Shown piece by piece: positions 59,665 through 64,000 of a DNA stretch of 64,000 nt. A program made the translations under genes and the position numbers. Source of the stretch: Allodiplogaster sudhausi (Eukaryota > Nematoda > Chromadorea > Rhabditida > Diplogasteridae); NCBI GenBank assembly GCA_945643635.1, contig CALZFC010000018.1:631001-695000 (forward strand). Direction: 5' to 3'. Under the pieces are notes generated by a model that was not told where the DNA came from, made no database searches, and saw nothing but the letters and a program-made list of their open reading frames with translations. Position 1 is the first letter of the stretch; each line of letters begins with the position of its first letter.

Positions 59665-62106
59665 GGAGAGAGAGATAGAGAGAGGAGGACAGAGAAATGA
59701 ACAGTCTCTACCGACAGCTGAACAATCTGCGGCGCCTTGTTGTGCACGTTCTCCGTCCAGCACACCACTCTCAGCAGGTATGAGAATCGTAGAGTAGCCA
59801 GAAGGGGAAGGTGGTGAGAGTCAAAGGGGTTTAGAGAAGGAGAGAGCTGGTAGAGAGTGAGCGTGTAGAGAGGAAGAGAGAGGGAACAAAGAGGGGGAGA
59901 GAGACCAGTCAGTGAAGGAGTATATACTCATGCAGATAATCTGTCAATATACATATATGCGCAGAAAAGCCGGCTAACAATGGATTGTCTATTCGAACAT
60001 AAAAGAGAGTCCTGAATGGAGCAGGCTGTGATTGGAGAGAGCAAACTATCAGATTAAGAGCAAGGGAAGGAAAGAGGTGGGAACGAGGAATTCCTGGGGA
60101 TAAAATGAGTCGAATCCTTGGTTAGCTACTAAGCTCTAATGCTGCATTCTTCTTGTGGAAGCGATAAAGGAAAACCTCACAGCGGTCAGCCTTTCATTCT
60201 GTTTCATTCGAATAATTAGTAGCGGTGCTTATTGCTGCCTCCATTGCATTCCGTAGAAGGGAAGGCATGAACTGATTGTGAGAGAAAAAGGCTGAGGTTT
60301 TTGGCCGAGGCCATCACGTTTGCTGTCCATTCTCGGCTAACAAAGCACCGCTGCTCAGAGAGGCGAAATGGCCACTCCCGCTGTGACGGGCGGGGGTAAA
60401 AAAGTGCCCCAAACCACAATATCTATCAACTGAAACGGAACGGTTAGCGCCACTATAATACCTGGAACGGACAACCTTCTAGAAGAGAGAGGCAGAGAGA
60501 TAAAGAGAAAGAGAGAGGGAGAGAGTGAGAGAGAGTGTGAGCGGACAGAGAGAGGTAGAGTGACCTTGCGAATTGGGAGCTGTTGTTGATGCTGAAGGAC
60601 AATAATGGAATAGAGTTTGAGAGGGAATGAGAGACTCAGAGAACCACAAGAGAAATTATTGAAGGAACTAGCATTGTTGGAGAAAAGGGTAAATTTTAAT
60701 ATGCGATTGTAAGAGAGCGGAGAGAGAGGCAGAGAAAGAGCGAAAAAGCAGAGATGGAAGGGTTATGAGTGTAAGAGCATGAGCGGCACTCGAGCACTGT
60801 TGAATTTAGGCTGCGCAGGTTGTGAATGGAAGAACTTGCGGAGCCCCAGGCAAGTGGGTGAGGAAAGGCGGTCGCAGACTCTTTCCTAAGGTTCTCGAGC
60901 ACACCTTCATAACTTTGCTTTCTCTCGCTTTCCTCTGCACTCTCTCTCTCTTTTCTATCTACTCACTTGACGAAGACATGTTCAAGAGCATGTTCTTCTC
61001 ACTCAACGTGGTTGTGCATTCCTCTCGGAGTGAGCCCCCTTCCACTTCTGAATAGAGAAAGTTCCACGATCATTACCAGAGCAATCACTTTGCTCAACTT
61101 TCTTCGTTTGATTCACCTGCCTTGTTTGATTCGTGGATGAGACAAGGAAATAAATGTTTTATTTAACAAGAATAATAATGAATACTACATTTCATGGGAC
61201 ATCTTTAGTCTCTTTTCCACCTGCGCTCGCCGGGCTAATTTGCTATGTTGCTGATTTGGAGAGAAAAAACACCTAAGGGTTGGAGAGGGAAGCGATAGGA
61301 AGATGAGACAGAGAGAAAGAGAGAGAAAGAGAGGGAAGAGACAGAGGGAAAGGAAGAGGGAGTAGAGAAGGGGGAGGAAAGGAGAATCAGGTAAGAGGAA
61401 AAACACCAATGCAGTCCGAGTCGTCACAAAGCAGCAGAGAGGCAAGCAACGGAAACTATGTAGTTCGTTTCCCTCCCTTCTTTTTCCTTTATAACCTTGC
61501 AATACCGATTAGCGAGCCTCTGGAATATACTTTTAACTTCTTGCTTGTCTATGCGACTGAACCTAGTATTTCTCTTCTTCTCTCGCCTCTCTCTCGCCTC
61601 TCTCTCTCTCTCACTCTGCACTGCCTGTCCATCATTAGTTATCAGCCTTCCGCAATCACCCAAGACACTGCATAGTTTTAAGTAAACAGAAATCATACAA
61701 AAATCGGTTCAATAAACGGCCGCGTTTGCATCTGCTAATAAGCATCACAGATAAACAATGGAAAGGTAGAAGGGAAGAGAAGAGAAGAAGAGAGAGAGAA
61801 AAGAGAGAGGCTATTTCAAGGAGAGAGGCTACTTCCGCAAGGATTCCACCCAATCACTCTATCCTCCCCTCCTATCCCAAATAATCTTAACGAAAACGTG
61901 ACATGGTCGCGGATCCGCCACCCCTCCCCCTTTTCTCCACTTTTTTTTCTCTCCGTTCCGGCATTCCACCTTTCCCATTCACCGCTATCAGTGATCCCCT
62001 TTATCACTCCACCCCTGCATGAACGGACGTAAGCAGCTCTCACATCTGCCTATGCAGGGAAAAGAGAGAAGGAGAGAGAGAAAGAGAGAGAGAAGGAGAG
62101 AGAGAA

Positions 62107-62173
<67 letters not shown>

Positions 62174-62174
62174 A

Positions 62175-62211
<37 letters not shown>

Positions 62212-62550
62212 GAGAGAAAGAAAGAGAGAAAGAAAGAGAGAGAAAGAAATAGAGAAAGAGAGAGACAGAAAGAAGTAAAGGCCAACGCCCATAAACAGCC
62301 CAACTTTCCGTTAAATGTAAGCAGTAGCGTCATCTTGTACAGTAGAACACAGACTTGGAATAAGTATCACGAATGGAAATGTGTACTAAATAGATACCAG
62401 TGGAGTAGTAAGCGAATCAAAGGTTCTTTGCCGCTTTCATAAATACGGTTGCGAACAAATGGTCTGTAATATGCTTGGCCGAATTGGTAGAAGAGGAAGA
62501 GGTCGAAGGGTCTGAGCTAGATTGGATGCTCGCGTGAGTTGAGTGAGACA

Positions 62551-62587
<37 letters not shown>

Positions 62588-64000
62588 GGAGATGAGTGAG
62601 AGAGAAGGTGGGAGAGGGAGAGAGAGAGAGAGGGAGATGAGTGAGAGAGAAGGTGGGAGAGGGAGAGAGAGAGAGAGAGCAGGTAAGGACAGCGCAATTT
62701 CATCATTGACTTTCCATAGCTAAAAGTGTGATAGTCGGGGTCGGGGCACTCCACGAGTGAGTGATTCGTCCTCCTCTGACTTGATGCCAAAGAAAACGAG
62801 GAAAGAGAGAGAAAGACTTGTTTTGGCTTGCCATGCAAGCTGAGGACTCTGCACAAAAAGGAAGGGCGCAATGAAGATGAGGAGGGAGTAGCTAATGCAT
62901 CCGATGAATAATTCATGGGTGGTTGGAGAGAGAGAGAGACAGAGAAAGGAAGGATGGAGATGGCGACTGAAAGAAAGAAAAAGAAAGAGAGAGAAAGTGA
63001 GAGAGAGAGAGATCAGAAGAAAAAAATGCAAATGTTATTCCAAGTACGACAACGAAAAGTAAGCGCAGAGTATAACTTAAAGAGTCGACGTAACAGTCAC
63101 GGTATGGTTCGTGCTGAAATGTAGTGGCCGAAACATTCTCACATCTATGACTTGTTTGTCTTCCAGATATGGATTGTGCATATGGACAATGCATGTTTAC
63201 AGAAGTGGTAGCCGGTTCAGTGGGTAAGACATGGAAAAGAGATCGTGATGGATTAAGTGAGACCTAGAGAGAGAGAGTGAGAGAGAGAGAGAGACAGAGC
63301 GAGAGAGAGAGAGAGGAGAGAGAGAAGAGAGAGAAATAACAATACAAACGGAGAAAGCGAACCGCTTCTGTCAACACCATGAATATTGTCCGCGAGTGTG
63401 AAGAAAGAAGAGAGTCTCTTCTCGAGTAGCTGATGTGAATTGGAATTACAAAAAGAATGAATGGAAGGCGATGCTGGAAGGTGTGCAAATACTCGGATCT
63501 GTTCAATAGAAGAAATCGCGGAGTCAGACGTTCAGGTAGAGTCAAAATAATAACTGGGCTTAAGATATTTGAACAAAGTTGGGACAAATTACTTTCTTTT
63601 TGCTGCTTCCTTGGCAGTGGCTTGGATTGGATATGCGCATTTCTTAGAATGCGAGAAGAGAAAGAAGGAAGAATAACACTTCTCACTGCACATGAGCGGG
63701 CAAGCAAAAAGAGACGAATGAAGAAGAGAAGAGTCAACCGAGCAAGCGTAAGAAGTCGGAGAAGAATGACAAAGAGGAGGCCAGTGTCATCTCTGCAGAC
63801 TTCTTGGAGGGATGACAAATCACTTGATGTCTGGAGGGACACGAGTTATGGATGGTAGATGTGCGTGCGCGATAACATCCAAGACAAGCAAAGCAAGTTG
63901 AAAGAGGGCGGAATCGCAAAACTTGCGAGGCCAACTCTGATTTTGAGGCGACTTGTAAGAAAAGATTCCATTCAGTTGAAGCACAAATAAGCAGCAAAGA
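57968..64000. other. 6 kb without a supported gene; GA repeats
   Basis: GA-rich tracts occur at about 58770-58830, 59596-59690, 62060-62275 (the longest), 62548-62680 and 63265-63330. One exon-like minus-strand stretch (59768-59706) reads VVCWTENVHNKAPQIVQLS followed by GTAGAG. It could be a 5' exon of the FIP gene or part of another gene, but no partner exon is certain. Other open frames are low complexity. Confidence 0.5.

Noticed and set aside
62019..62333. Paired open frames (RERERE and SLSLSL) in the longest GA tract
   Set aside because: Both strands of a dinucleotide repeat are open by composition alone.

Overview
This window is a piece of nematode genome. The strongest evidence is a cuticle-collagen gene with the nematode N-terminal collagen domain and an RxKR-type cleavage site, seven-transmembrane chemoreceptor genes of the srh/str type, many short introns, histone genes ending in the stem-loop GGCCCTCTTTAGGGCC, and TTTCAG-like acceptors just 5' of several start codons, as expected for spliced-leader trans-splicing. 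I cannot name the species. Exon models were built by eye from reading frame, splice sites and paralogue comparison. All listed multi-exon models keep an open frame except where stated.

Layout. 1-3307: two tandem aquaglyceroporin genes (+); the first is cut by the window edge and the second has an in-frame TGA. 4783-14939: a 3.2-kb segment carrying a chemoreceptor pseudogene and an intact chemoreceptor gene occurs twice in direct orientation, and a 3.76-kb decayed LINE (-) exactly fills the space between the copies. 15.5-17.5 kb: a truncated H3 fragment, then intact H2B and H2A genes (+) with matching promoters. 17857-22052: a 21-exon gene (+) for an unrecognised charged, coiled-coil protein of 701 residues. 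24161-36564: three tandem secreted histidine-phosphatase genes (+) with identical 10-exon structure, a ShK-like exon after the first, and an unrecognised 370-residue gene between the second and third. 37520-41962 (-): a small secreted, probably GPI-anchored protein whose long first intron is filled by three TA-flanked inverted-repeat transposons. 42-48.7 kb: mostly simple repeats. 48717-49983 (+): a PaiB-like FMN-binding protein, a bacterial-type family, here with nematode-type introns. 50205-51514 (-): cuticle collagen. 53654-57967 (-): a Rab11-FIP3/4 (Nuf)-type protein with a fourth inverted-repeat transposon in an intron. 58-64 kb: GA-rich simple repeats and no convincing gene.

Themes. Local gene duplication is common (aquaporins, chemoreceptors, phosphatases). 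Eight introns in my models start with GC instead of GT, out of roughly 87. CT repeats tend to lie on the sense strand of the gene whose introns they occupy. No virus, CRISPR, operon of bacterial type or convincing tRNA gene was seen.
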